From CAYWEP01 sp964608945 (GTDB taxonomy: Bacteria; Patescibacteriota; Microgenomatia; Levybacterales; UBA12049), in assembly GCA_964608945.1 (NCBI GenBank), contig CAZSQB010000003.1, positions 1 through 42,338 on the forward strand: 42,338 nucleotides of DNA, given 5' to 3'. The position numbers and the translations under genes are program-made. Below are positions 21,920 to 29,944 of this stretch, one piece after another. How positions within the stretch are numbered: position 1 is the first letter of the stretch; the number at the start of each line of letters is the position of its first letter. The notes under the pieces are model-generated. The model was not told where the DNA came from, did not search any database, and saw only the letters and a list, made by a program, of their open reading frames with translations.

Positions 21920-22369
21920 ATGCCAAAATCCAAACTCCCCACAAAAAAATTTAAAAAAAAGGCAGTTATTGTCGGGTTGTCCAAAAAATCGCAATTCCCG
22001 AGCATTTTCCGAACAATTACCGAACTCCCAGGATTTTCCTTCCTGCCAGTGCTTAATCGGTGGGCAGTCGTTGGCTTTGTGTCTGGCATACTGCTCATGG
22101 GGATTATTATCACAGGCGTGAGCCTGTGGCAAAATAATGAGGCGTTAGCAAAGGTAAAGCAAGAACGAGCAAGGTATGTACAAGAAGTCGCATTTTGGAA
22201 GAGGGTAGTTGATCAGTATGACGGGTATCGGGATGGGTATTTTAAGCTTGCGCTTTTGACCTATCAACTTGGAGAAAAGACCCAGGCGCGATCATATCTG
22301 CAAAAAGCAATGGAGCTTGATCCGAATTTCCAAGAGGGAAGAGCGTTTGCGCAAAAATTGGGGAGCTAG
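21920..22369 (+). CDS. Membrane-anchored TPR protein, 149 aa
   Basis: A basic N-terminus (KKFKKKA) is followed by a single transmembrane segment at about 48-69 (WAVVGFVSGILLMGIIITGV), a short coiled region (ALAKVKQERARYVQEVAFW), and one TPR unit near the end (YFKLALLTYQLGEKTQARS, then LQKAMELDPNF). Type II topology with the TPR outside is likely. Residues 25-37 (QFPSIFRTITELP) are encoded by repeat family E. The partner is unknown. Promoter TTGCAA-18-TACAAT (21873-21902). Confidence 0.7.
   Translation: MPKSKLPTKKFKKKAVIVGLSKKSQFPSIFRTITELPGFSFLPVLNRWAVVGFVSGILLMGIIITGVSLWQNNEALAKVKQERARYVQEVAFWKRVVDQYDGYRDGYFKLALLTYQLGEKTQARSYLQKAMELDPNFQEGRAFAQKLGS
21993..22027. repeat. Repeat family E, in-frame copy in TPR gene
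   Basis: AATTCCCGAGCATTTTCCGA then ACAATTACCGAACTC. It encodes FPSIFRTITEL and matches the intergenic copy at 18956. Confidence 0.65.
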
Positions 22370-22371
22370 CG

Positions 22372-23106
22372 TTATTTTCCCTCTTTTTTCTCATCAATTG
22401 CTTTTTCTTCTTTCTCACCCTTTTCGCCTTTTTCACCCTCAGCCTTTTCTTCTCCGCCTTCTTCTTTCACCTCGCCCTTTTCACCCTCAGCCGCGGCTTC
22501 GCCTTCAGCGCCTTCCGCAGCCTCTTCAGGTGCTGGCTCTTCAGGCTCTTCTTGTACTGGTTCGTCAATCTTAACGATGATTTGTGCGGGATCGGTTAAG
22601 ATAGCGACGTCTGGATCGGTCTTGAGATCCTCAACTGAAATTTGGTCGCCGATATTTGCCAAATTTGTTACGTCAACGGTTATGTTTTCAGGCAATTTGT
22701 CTGGAAGCGCTTCGACTTCGACCTCTGAGACTTGCTGGAGTAAAATGCCAATCTTGTCGAGTACTGCTTTTGCTTCGCCTGTAATCTCAACTGGAACCAT
22801 GGCTTTTACTTTTTCTTTGAGGTTGACTTGGTAAAAATCAGCGTGAAGCGGCATGTGGGAGGGGTACTGAAGCTGTAAGTTCTTAACTAAGACCGGGCGC
22901 GTCTCGCCGTTGACTTGTAAATCAATAAGACCAGTCTCTCCGACTTCTTTAAATACAGTTTGGAATTCCTTAAGGTTGACCTGAATTGCGAGCGAGCTGA
23001 GGTCTTTACCGTAGACATTGGCTGGTAACAAGCCTTCTCTACGAAGCTTTTTGACTTTTTTGCCGACTACTTGTCGAGCATCTGCTTTCAAAACAGCGTG
23101 TTTCAT
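22372..23106 (-). CDS. rplY: 50S ribosomal protein L25 (CTC family) with acidic-lysine tail
   Basis: 244 residues. LKADARQVVGKKVKKLRREGLLPANVYGK at 7-35 is the L25 5S-rRNA-binding start, and the C-terminal CTC domain runs to about 185 (MVPVEITGEAKAV, EVEALPDKLPENITVDVTNL, GDQISVEDL). The last 60 residues are low-complexity E, K, G, A (EGEKGEKGEKEEKA) and likely disordered. It binds 5S rRNA in the large subunit. Promoter TGgTATAAT lies 7 nt before the ATG. It converges with the TPR gene, leaving 2 nt between. Confidence 0.93.
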   Translation of the reverse strand: MKHAVLKADARQVVGKKVKKLRREGLLPANVYGKDLSSLAIQVNLKEFQTVFKEVGETGLIDLQVNGETRPVLVKNLQLQYPSHMPLHADFYQVNLKEKVKAMVPVEITGEAKAVLDKIGILLQQVSEVEVEALPDKLPENITVDVTNLANIGDQISVEDLKTDPDVAILTDPAQIIVKIDEPVQEEPEEPAPEEAAEGAEGEAAAEGEKGEVKEEGGEEKAEGEKGEKGEKEEKAIDEKKEGK

Positions 23107-23113
23107 ACGGAGT

Positions 23114-23122
23114 ATTATACCA
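23114..23122 (-). promoter_or_regulatory. Extended -10 promoter of rplY, near-leaderless
   Basis: TGgTATAAT on the minus strand (TATAAT 23119-23114), 7 nt before the ATG at 23106. Confidence 0.7.
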
Positions 23123-23135
23123 TAGATACAAAGGA

Positions 23136-23248
23136 AATTGTTTTATTGTTGCATTGTTTCATTGTTACTCTCTCCCTTTGGGAGAGAGCGAGAGTGAGGG
23201 AACAATTTAGCAATCTAGCAATCTAGCAATGTAACAATGTAACAATGG
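23136..23248. repeat. Repeat element D, copy 2, between rplY and ruvC
   Basis: Core hairpin CTCTCTCCC (23168-23176), TTT, GGGAGAGAG (23180-23188), then CGAGAGTGAGGGAACAAT. Left flank ATTGTTTTATTGTTGCATTG and right flank of CAATCTAGCAATGTAACAAT are inverted to each other and match copy 1 at 16204. It ends at the ruvC promoter, whose TG comes from the last CAATG unit. Confidence 0.7.
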
Positions 23249-23254
23249 TATAAT
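23246..23254 (+). promoter_or_regulatory. Extended -10 promoter of ruvC, leaderless
   Basis: TGgTATAAT, TATAAT at 23249-23254, then 6 nt and the ATG at 23261 in the +1 position. The promoter abuts repeat element D. Confidence 0.75.
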
Positions 23255-23260
23255 TTCGCT

Positions 23261-23767
23261 ATGCGTATTCTTGGCATTGATCCGGGAATTGGACGGACGG
23301 GGTGGGGAGTGGTAGAAGTTCAAAAATCAACCCTTCGACGCCGCTCAGGGCAAGAGCTAAAGGCGCAAAGCTATGGATGCGTTGAGACATTCTTAAAAGA
23401 CTCCCTAGAGCAACGATTATTTCAATTATACAAAGAGGTTAACGAAGTTATAAAAGAACATAAACCTGATGCATTGGCGATTGAGGAGTTGTTTTTTAAT
23501 ACCAACGCCAAGACCGCACTTGTTGTTGGGCAGGCAAGGGGAGTTGTATTGCTGGCAGCGGCTCAAAAAGGTTTGTCGGTTGCTGTCTATACGCCGCTTC
23601 AGGTAAAAATTGCAGTGACTGGGTATGGGAGAGCAGAGAAGAAACAAGTTGAGAGGATGGTTATGACACTTCTCGCTCTTACAAAAAAACCAAAATATGA
23701 CGATACCTCAGACGCGCTGGCAGTCGCGTTAACCCACGCCTATTCACGAAAGTATCCAACGGTCTAG
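23261..23767 (+). CDS. ruvC: Holliday junction resolvase RuvC
   Basis: 168 residues. Catalytic acids: D7 in LGIDPG, the Glu pair in AIEELFF (near 71-75), and the C-terminal pair in YDDTSDALAVALTH. It cuts Holliday junctions with RuvAB. Residues 24-31 (TLRRRSGQ) lie in an insertion encoded by repeat family A (23331-23354); the normal family joins strands 1 and 2 by a short turn there, so it probably forms a longer loop. ruvA and ruvB are 6.7 kb downstream, separated by the accessory block. Confidence 0.95.
   Translation: MRILGIDPGIGRTGWGVVEVQKSTLRRRSGQELKAQSYGCVETFLKDSLEQRLFQLYKEVNEVIKEHKPDALAIEELFFNTNAKTALVVGQARGVVLLAAAQKGLSVAVYTPLQVKIAVTGYGRAEKKQVERMVMTLLALTKKPKYDDTSDALAVALTHAYSRKYPTV
23331..23354. 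repeat. Repeat family A in frame in ruvC
   Basis: CCCTTCGACGCCGCTCAGGG followed by CAAG. Its reverse complement (CCTGAGCGGCGTCGAAGG) matches the outer parts of the repeat at 2632. Confidence 0.7.
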
Positions 23768-23836
23768 GCAATACATGCGCCGCTCCAAAATGCTCATTCC
23801 CTTTGTGTGGTTAATAAGGGGTCCTTTTGTATAGAC

Positions 23837-23865
23837 TTGACCAAAAGAGAATAGGGCAGTAAAAT
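23837..23865 (+). promoter_or_regulatory. Promoter of the DUF1848 gene
   Basis: TTGACC (23837-23842), 17-bp spacer, TAAAAT (23860-23865), 9 nt before the ATG at 23875; leader about 3 nt. Confidence 0.7.
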
Positions 23866-23874
23866 GCCGCTGGC

Positions 23875-24780
23875 ATGTCTCTCGAAGCACGAGCAATTCC
23901 AACCGGACAGCTTCTTTTACCAAGTACCGACCTGACACCACGACCTGTGGTTGTTTCTGCTTCTCGAAGAACAGAAATGGTAGGACTACGGCCGAATTTA
24001 CTTGTAGAGAGATTGCAGCGTTTTCCACAGGAGATTCACTCAGTAGTTCTTTGGACAAAAGACCCAACGAATATATATGAAAATAAAGAATTGAGAGAGG
24101 AATTAGCAAAGCACAACCTCTTGGTTCATTTTACGCTTACAGGAATGGCAGGAACGCGGATTGAGCCGACAGTACCTGATGCCGAAACACTTCTTGCCCG
24201 CATGCCGCAGTTATTAGATTTTCTCGGTGATCCGCGGCGACTACGGTGGCGTTTTGACCCAATTGTTACTCTTAAAAAGGAAGATGGAGAATATTGGTCA
24301 AGCGTAGAATATTTTCCAAAATTAGCACAAGCAATGGCAAAATTTGGTATTAATAATTGTTATTTTTCTTTCTGTCAAATATATCCCAAATTTGCAAAAC
24401 GACATTTAGCTGAAGCAGGAATTTACTTAGTTACCCCATCGCGAGATGAGCAGCGAGTTGTTGTTGGGGAAATGAAGAAGATAGCAGATCGGTTAGGAAT
24501 CGCGTTGTATTCATGTGCGCAGCCATTGCTAGAAAATATACCTGGCATTACGCCAGCAAAATGCATCGACGCAGAGTTATTGACTGAACTACATCCGCAA
24601 AAACTGCCCGCTGATCCGGATCGTGATGCGACACAGGAAAAATATAGGCCAGCTTGCTATTGTACTGAGTCGAAAGATATTGGGAGTTATCTAGCATGCG
24701 GTCACGGATGTGTTTATTGCTATGCTGAAGCAGCAGTCCCTATCCCTACAAAGCTTATCCAAAAACCCATGCCAGAATAA
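23875..24780 (+). CDS. DUF1848 family protein (radical-SAM-like, C-terminal Cys cluster)
   Basis: 301 residues. VVVSASRRTEMVGL near 25-38, EIHSVVLWTKDPTNIYE, then RWRFDPIVTL and CYFSFCQIYPKF fit DUF1848. The C-terminus carries CYCTESKDIGSYLACGHGCVYCYAEA, with CxxxCxxC as in radical SAM enzymes but at the end of the protein instead of the start. Members are thought to bind an iron-sulfur cluster; the substrate is unknown. It has its own promoter, starts the accessory block between ruvC and ruvA, and may or may not work with the genes that follow. Confidence 0.8.
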   Translation: MSLEARAIPTGQLLLPSTDLTPRPVVVSASRRTEMVGLRPNLLVERLQRFPQEIHSVVLWTKDPTNIYENKELREELAKHNLLVHFTLTGMAGTRIEPTVPDAETLLARMPQLLDFLGDPRRLRWRFDPIVTLKKEDGEYWSSVEYFPKLAQAMAKFGINNCYFSFCQIYPKFAKRHLAEAGIYLVTPSRDEQRVVVGEMKKIADRLGIALYSCAQPLLENIPGITPAKCIDAELLTELHPQKLPADPDRDATQEKYRPACYCTESKDIGSYLACGHGCVYCYAEAAVPIPTKLIQKPMPE

Positions 24781-24808
24781 AGAATTTGCTATTATAGGAT
24801 GCTTATAG

Positions 24809-24814
24809 TACAAT
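24809..24814 (+). promoter_or_regulatory. -10 of the YPGG-repeat gene
   Basis: TACAAT at 24809-24814, 9 nt before the ATG at 24824. It should drive this gene and the coupled helicase gene. Confidence 0.5.
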
Positions 24815-24823
24815 TTTGCTCTT

Positions 24824-26551
24824 ATGGCAGGAGATATTGAGACAGCAAGAGAATCCATTGCTCCAACCGGTTGGGAAGTGGTGAGTCCAGAGGTCTTTGA
24901 TTCACTTCCTCCAGGGCCTCCAAGTCGTCAAAGAACACCTAAAGCAACAAACGGAGCTTCCAGCCATCTGACGGTAACGATGGCTCCTGTGCCTATATCA
25001 ACCGCTATCTATACGGACTTGCATTCTCCCGCCCAGCGATCAACATCAAGACGACAGGGACCATATAGCTATTGGACTCCAGAGCGAACAGAGGAAGAGT
25101 ATGGAAACTTCTATTTGATTACTGGAGATGCATCAGCTACCGCCCTAGTGGAATCGAACAGAGGAGACCTCCACCATGCAGTGAATAGATACCCAGGGGG
25201 ATTCAGAGGTTTAAAAAGAAAATTGAATGTCCCTCACGCTGATAGAAGATATAGAGATGAAAAAGCAAAAAGAAGAAGAGCTGTTGTAGAAAGCGAAGCC
25301 CAAGTAGATACTGACCTGAGAACTGTCCTTTCAGAAATAACCCGCAATAGCCGTGGTGATGTGCAATGGACGTTACCGGGAAACACAAATGTAGAAAATC
25401 TTTATTTAGGCATCAGTAACATAAGAGGTCTTTTTCTTGAACAATTTCCCACATTTGATGAGCTTTTCCCACGTGGAGAAGACGGAGTAATATTAGAGCA
25501 TAAAAGAGAGGAAGCAAAACGCTTTGTCCTTGATCGCTTAGGAAGCAGTAAAGCGATTAATTCATTATGGGGATCTGCCACTAACGCGAAAGTAGCTCCT
25601 TATTTTGGGGGCTCATATATAATCGTTATTAAAGAGTCTTTTAGGACATGGGGACTTGAGTTTGGTATTGAAGACAGTCCTAAGCTGAGAGATTCAAATA
25701 ATGCCCCTATTGTAGATGAAGATGGTAGAGTATTGGTTCCTCTAGATTTTGCTGGACGGTACCTTTGGGCCACATTAGAAGACAAGCCTGAACAACTAAA
25801 GAAAGCAATACAAATAGCAGCAAAAAGACAAGTGGAAAATGGAGTACTACTAACTTCAAATAGTTTGCAACAGGCAGGCGAACATAGCTTAATTAACGTC
25901 ATAACCAAACGATATCCAGGTGGACTTTCTGCCTTGAAGCGAGAGTTAGGTATAAGCACAGACAAGCTTCCAAGAGGTTATTGGAATGCAGACTTAGTTA
26001 GAGAAGAGGCGGTAAGATTTCTGCAACGAGAAGGCGAGTTAACGAGGGCATTATTAATAGAAAGAGGAGAAGGGCGTCTTGGAGATGCTATTAATAGGCA
26101 TTACCCAGGTGCCTTGACTCAGTTAAAAGTAGATATTGGCTCGCAGAGCGTTAAAAAACCAAATGGTTATTGGGTGCCCGAAAGAGTTCGGCAAGAAGCA
26201 TTAAAATTTCTTCAAGAAACCGGATATTTGTCTCATGTTTCGCTTGATAAATTTGGAAGATGGGATCTTATTGGTGGAATTAACGGCTATCCGGGCGGAA
26301 TGACCGCATTAAAAGAAGAACTAGGAATTCCTCATCAGCCGAGAAAACGAGAAGTGGAAAAAAGCAATAAGGAGCAAAATGGAAAACCTGTAACAGATTT
26401 TGAAGTTCAAGCAGTCTTTGTTACGCTTTCTCCCGAAGATAAACATGAAATTCTGGCATCTTTTAGATTGTATATTAGAGAAAACCCTCATACAACGATG
26501 TCAGTTATGGATTTTATTTATAACTCGTTGCAGAGGGAAGGGAAAATATGA
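24824..26551 (+). CDS. Protein with repeated YPGG modules (predicted nucleic-acid binding), 575 aa
   Basis: No known name recognised. The protein is built of about 55-residue modules of the form GYW.pE.vr.EA..fl...g.lt...l...g...l..aI...YPGG...LK.eLGi. Clear copies are at 82-137, 326-377, 385-440 and 448-503, with a worn copy at about 226-282 (YFGG). The first 75 residues are disordered. Similar helical modules ending in YPGG/LG occur in organelle and phage DNA/RNA-binding proteins and near homing endonucleases, so tandem DNA recognition is a fair inference. Its TGA overlaps the next ATG (ATGA), so it is translationally coupled to the helicase-methyltransferase. Confidence 0.7.
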   Translation: MAGDIETARESIAPTGWEVVSPEVFDSLPPGPPSRQRTPKATNGASSHLTVTMAPVPISTAIYTDLHSPAQRSTSRRQGPYSYWTPERTEEEYGNFYLITGDASATALVESNRGDLHHAVNRYPGGFRGLKRKLNVPHADRRYRDEKAKRRRAVVESEAQVDTDLRTVLSEITRNSRGDVQWTLPGNTNVENLYLGISNIRGLFLEQFPTFDELFPRGEDGVILEHKREEAKRFVLDRLGSSKAINSLWGSATNAKVAPYFGGSYIIVIKESFRTWGLEFGIEDSPKLRDSNNAPIVDEDGRVLVPLDFAGRYLWATLEDKPEQLKKAIQIAAKRQVENGVLLTSNSLQQAGEHSLINVITKRYPGGLSALKRELGISTDKLPRGYWNADLVREEAVRFLQREGELTRALLIERGEGRLGDAINRHYPGALTQLKVDIGSQSVKKPNGYWVPERVRQEALKFLQETGYLSHVSLDKFGRWDLIGGINGYPGGMTALKEELGIPHQPRKREVEKSNKEQNGKPVTDFEVQAVFVTLSPEDKHEILASFRLYIRENPHTTMSVMDFIYNSLQREGKI

Positions 26552-29500
26552 GGGGTGGAGAAGTAGTATCTGGGGTTAGTCTAATAGATTCTTCCGGAGC
26601 ATTGGGTTTTCCTGCAGACAGACCGCCATTGGGGGCGATCAAAGGAGATCCTTTTGAAATTGACATCCTTCAACATGAAGTTGGGATCGGTAAAGTGCCT
26701 ATTGCACTTGCTGCGCCGAGGTTTCGGGAACTACTAGCACAGAATCCTGAATGGGAAGCGCTTTTTGAACATTTTGGCGATTCGTCAAAGCATCTCACTC
26801 GTCTTTTGGTTGAATTATATCCTGATCGGTTTCGCGCGTACGGCCATTTGTATCGTATGACAAAAGCACTCAATCTTGGTGAAGGGCCACATCACCCGAG
26901 AGTGATATTGTTTCCTAAACCATCAGCTATGCCTGAATGCGCTAGTCCGCGGCAGGAAATTAATATTCAAGATATTATTACTGATTTCGAGACCGAAAAA
27001 CACTTTACTGGCTTTGTGCATAATCGTGAATCAATGCTTGCGAGATTGAGAGAGCTTATAGATAGTGAGTCTAATTCAGTTTTAAGAGCGTCTTATCAGC
27101 AGGCGCTCGACCACTTTCTGGATATTATTCATCTTTCGATTCCCGCTTTCAGAGAAGAATACCAGCCACGTCCGTATCAAGCAGAAGCGATATTGAAAGG
27201 ATTACATCGGGGAATTGAGGAAACAAGCATGGCAGATTTCGATGGTCCACGATCTGGAAAAACACTTGTAGCGCTTGGCCGTTTTGAACATCTGCGTCGG
27301 TTAGGTGTTGCAAAAAAAGCAGTGATTATTGCTCCTGCTGACGTCAAAGGGCAATGGCAGGAGAGAATGAATGAGTATTATATCGATTTGCCAAAGAGCG
27401 TCTTTATTGAAGGGAATGCAAAAGAAAAGCAATTGGCACTCGCTGCATTGCCTGACACAGCGTTTACTATCGCGAGCTATGATCTGCTTGTCAGCAGAAA
27501 AAACAGAAGCGGGCAAGCACAAGAAACTGATGAAAAAGTAAGTCGTTGGGTTGAAGAGTTAGGTTCTCTCGGAGCAGACTGTTTGATTGTAGATGAAGGA
27601 CACTATGCGAAAAATGTCCAGTTAGGTACTAAGCGAGCTGAGGCAATTTTGCGGCTTGCTAAAGCTTCAGGTTTTAAACACTTAATCTGGCTTACTGCGA
27701 CTCCAGCTGATCGGGTGAAGGATATGAACATTGTTGCCCACCTTTTAGACCCAGAGACATACCCGACGGTAGTGAGTTTTTCTACAATGCATCAGGATAA
27801 CCCGCGACTTGGCCATAATGACCTTATGACAAAGGTTGTTCGTCGAACAGCAAAAGAAACGTTAGGCTTACCAGATGACGAAGAGAATATTGTGCCGATA
27901 CAGTTGACGCCGACTCAGCAGGCAGTATACGAACATATCCACCAACAGGAAGACTCGCATCAATTTAGAAAGCTAACGAATCTTCGTGCCGCTCTTTTAC
28001 AGCCTGGACTCGTTGGGAGCGATACGCTCCCATTTGATAAGCAAACAGCCTACGCACTTATTACTGGTGCATATCTGAGGTGGCGACAGCAAGTAGCGCG
28101 CAATCCTGATTTATCATTTGATTCGGATTTTTTAGTAACCAACGGCTATAAGGAGTTATACTTGTCTGCACTTTTTAATCTTAACGGTGGCATAACAGAA
28201 TTTATACAGGAACTGCACAGTCCTCTTATCGCTGAAGCATGGCATGGTGAGACAGTTCCTGCAAAATTTGTGAAAATAAAAGAACTTATTGAGGAGTGTA
28301 TTAAAAAAGGAGAAAAAGTTGTTGTATTTTCGAGTATCTTTGCAAAGGGAGTAACAGATGATGTTGGCAGAGAGCATTTTCAATCACTGCTGCAGTACTT
28401 GCAACAAGAATTTGGTGAGGAAACTATCTTAAAGATTGATGGTAGTAATCATACAGAGGCTCGTGTTGTTCTTCCTGATGGAAGCAGGGTAAGCGAACGG
28501 GAGCTTATTCGGCGACAATGGAAAGATGATCCAACGAAACGAATTCTTTTGACGACTATTGGATCATCATCGCTTGGGATAGATCTCTCTATTCAGGATC
28601 CAACGATACCATCTGTGTCGGTCATTTTTGAAGGGTTGCCGTACTCATATAGCGCGTATGAGCAATCAGTTGCACGCGTCCATTGGTATGGGCAAACAGC
28701 ACCAACCCGAGTGTACATTGTTGAAGCTGAGAACGCCCTTGATGAGGAAATCTATCAGCTCCTGCGAGAGAAAAAACAATTGATTGATATGCTTCTTGAC
28801 GCAGTGCCATTGACAGATGAAGAAATAAAATTCCTTGAAGAAAGCCCTGATAAAGTTTCTAGTATTCTTTCTAGAATGATCCATTCCCCTCGGCAAAATA
28901 TGGCGTGGATGTTTCAATACATGCAGGGTAAACCGGCCGATGTAAATAGACAGTTCCTTGCAGGAAAATTTACCAAGTCACAAACATGTGAGGAATACTT
29001 AGCAGAATGGTATGACGAATTGTATGAGCACGGCTATCCTAAATATGTTGCAGATGTAGTAAAAGCGGTCATTGAAGGATTAGAAAGCAGATATGGAGTT
29101 GCTGAGCGTCTTGCTGATTTGGCATGTGGTACGCTCGGTGTTGCCCGAGCACTGGGGAGGCCTGTTATTAGTCTAGATATCAATGAATCAATGCTTCGGG
29201 AAGGGAAGAAAAAATTAGTAGATCAAGATATTGCCATACCTGATGAATGGCTAGTAGCTGGCAGCATTACGGAGTTACCGAAAGATGTCTTTCCTGATGA
29301 AAGCATTGATATTGGAGTTTGTTCGCTTGCGCTTGATTGCACTGCACCAGGTGAAGAACGAGAACAGGCAGTCAAAGAAATGCGTCGCAGTCTTAAGCCG
29401 GGAGGGCATCTTATCTTGACCCTTCCGGAAGGAGTGTTGACTAGCGAAGACTTTGCGCAGTTTCGTCAGGAGTTAGAGGCAATAGGATTTCAAGACAACC

Positions 29501-29916
29501 TAGGTTTATCAGGGTACGTCAGAGGGCACACTGGTAATGCAACCGTCTTTCATACATGGCTTTTCGTATTACAGAAAATAGACAGTCAGGAGTATTCTGT
29601 AGATTCACAGAAATTACTCTTTGCCTTTGAAAAACAGCAGGGAGGCAAGAAACGGAGTAAGGAAAGACAATTGCAGAAGCGCGCGCGAGATCGAGCACAA
29701 AAAATGCCTACAGTTGAGAGGCTTATTGTTTGTGTTCCTGAAGCAAGACAGACCTCCAACCATTGGGTGGAGAAAGGAGAACTGCATGAGCTTGTTGGAA
29801 ATTCGTTGCGAAGAGAGCTAATGGATTTATCAGAGGATGAGCTGGCTACCTATGGGTTTGAAAGAGATATCTACGTTCGCGGCGGGAAGCAAGGGATTCG
29901 GTTGACACGACAATAA
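26548..29916 (+). CDS. SNF2-like helicase fused to a class I SAM methyltransferase, 1122 aa
   Basis: Domains: N-terminal region 1-200, unknown; SNF2-type ATPase 205-740; linker; methyltransferase 850-965; basic C-terminal tail. Helicase motifs: RPYQ 208-211, GPRSGKT 233-239, VIIAPADVKGQW 259-270, DEGH 349-352, LTATP 382-386, VVVFSS 591-596, LLTTIGSSSLGIDL 667-680, and QSVARVHWYGQ 706-716. In the last, the usual second arginine (QxxxRxHRxGQ) is W713. The methyltransferase has LADLACGTLG (856-864), acidic D877 after strand 2, VCSLALDC at 924-931 and LKPGGHLIL. The target (DNA, RNA or protein) is unknown. Probably a defence or modification machine with the YPGG protein. Confidence 0.8.
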   Translation: MRGGEVVSGVSLIDSSGALGFPADRPPLGAIKGDPFEIDILQHEVGIGKVPIALAAPRFRELLAQNPEWEALFEHFGDSSKHLTRLLVELYPDRFRAYGHLYRMTKALNLGEGPHHPRVILFPKPSAMPECASPRQEINIQDIITDFETEKHFTGFVHNRESMLARLRELIDSESNSVLRASYQQALDHFLDIIHLSIPAFREEYQPRPYQAEAILKGLHRGIEETSMADFDGPRSGKTLVALGRFEHLRRLGVAKKAVIIAPADVKGQWQERMNEYYIDLPKSVFIEGNAKEKQLALAALPDTAFTIASYDLLVSRKNRSGQAQETDEKVSRWVEELGSLGADCLIVDEGHYAKNVQLGTKRAEAILRLAKASGFKHLIWLTATPADRVKDMNIVAHLLDPETYPTVVSFSTMHQDNPRLGHNDLMTKVVRRTAKETLGLPDDEENIVPIQLTPTQQAVYEHIHQQEDSHQFRKLTNLRAALLQPGLVGSDTLPFDKQTAYALITGAYLRWRQQVARNPDLSFDSDFLVTNGYKELYLSALFNLNGGITEFIQELHSPLIAEAWHGETVPAKFVKIKELIEECIKKGEKVVVFSSIFAKGVTDDVGREHFQSLLQYLQQEFGEETILKIDGSNHTEARVVLPDGSRVSERELIRRQWKDDPTKRILLTTIGSSSLGIDLSIQDPTIPSVSVIFEGLPYSYSAYEQSVARVHWYGQTAPTRVYIVEAENALDEEIYQLLREKKQLIDMLLDAVPLTDEEIKFLEESPDKVSSILSRMIHSPRQNMAWMFQYMQGKPADVNRQFLAGKFTKSQTCEEYLAEWYDELYEHGYPKYVADVVKAVIEGLESRYGVAERLADLACGTLGVARALGRPVISLDINESMLREGKKKLVDQDIAIPDEWLVAGSITELPKDVFPDESIDIGVCSLALDCTAPGEEREQAVKEMRRSLKPGGHLILTLPEGVLTSEDFAQFRQELEAIGFQDNLGLSGYVRGHTGNATVFHTWLFVLQKIDSQEYSVDSQKLLFAFEKQQGGKKRSKERQLQKRARDRAQKMPTVERLIVCVPEARQTSNHWVEKGELHELVGNSLRRELMDLSEDELATYGFERDIYVRGGKQGIRLTRQ

Positions 29917-29930
29917 TAATATGCTATAAG
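29902..29930 (+). promoter_or_regulatory. Promoter of the 29945 gene
   Basis: TTGACA (29902-29907), 17-bp spacer, TGcTATAAG with TATAAG at 29925-29930. The -35 lies inside the end of the helicase gene. Confidence 0.7.
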
Positions 29931-29944
29931 CTAAGTCATTGCCT

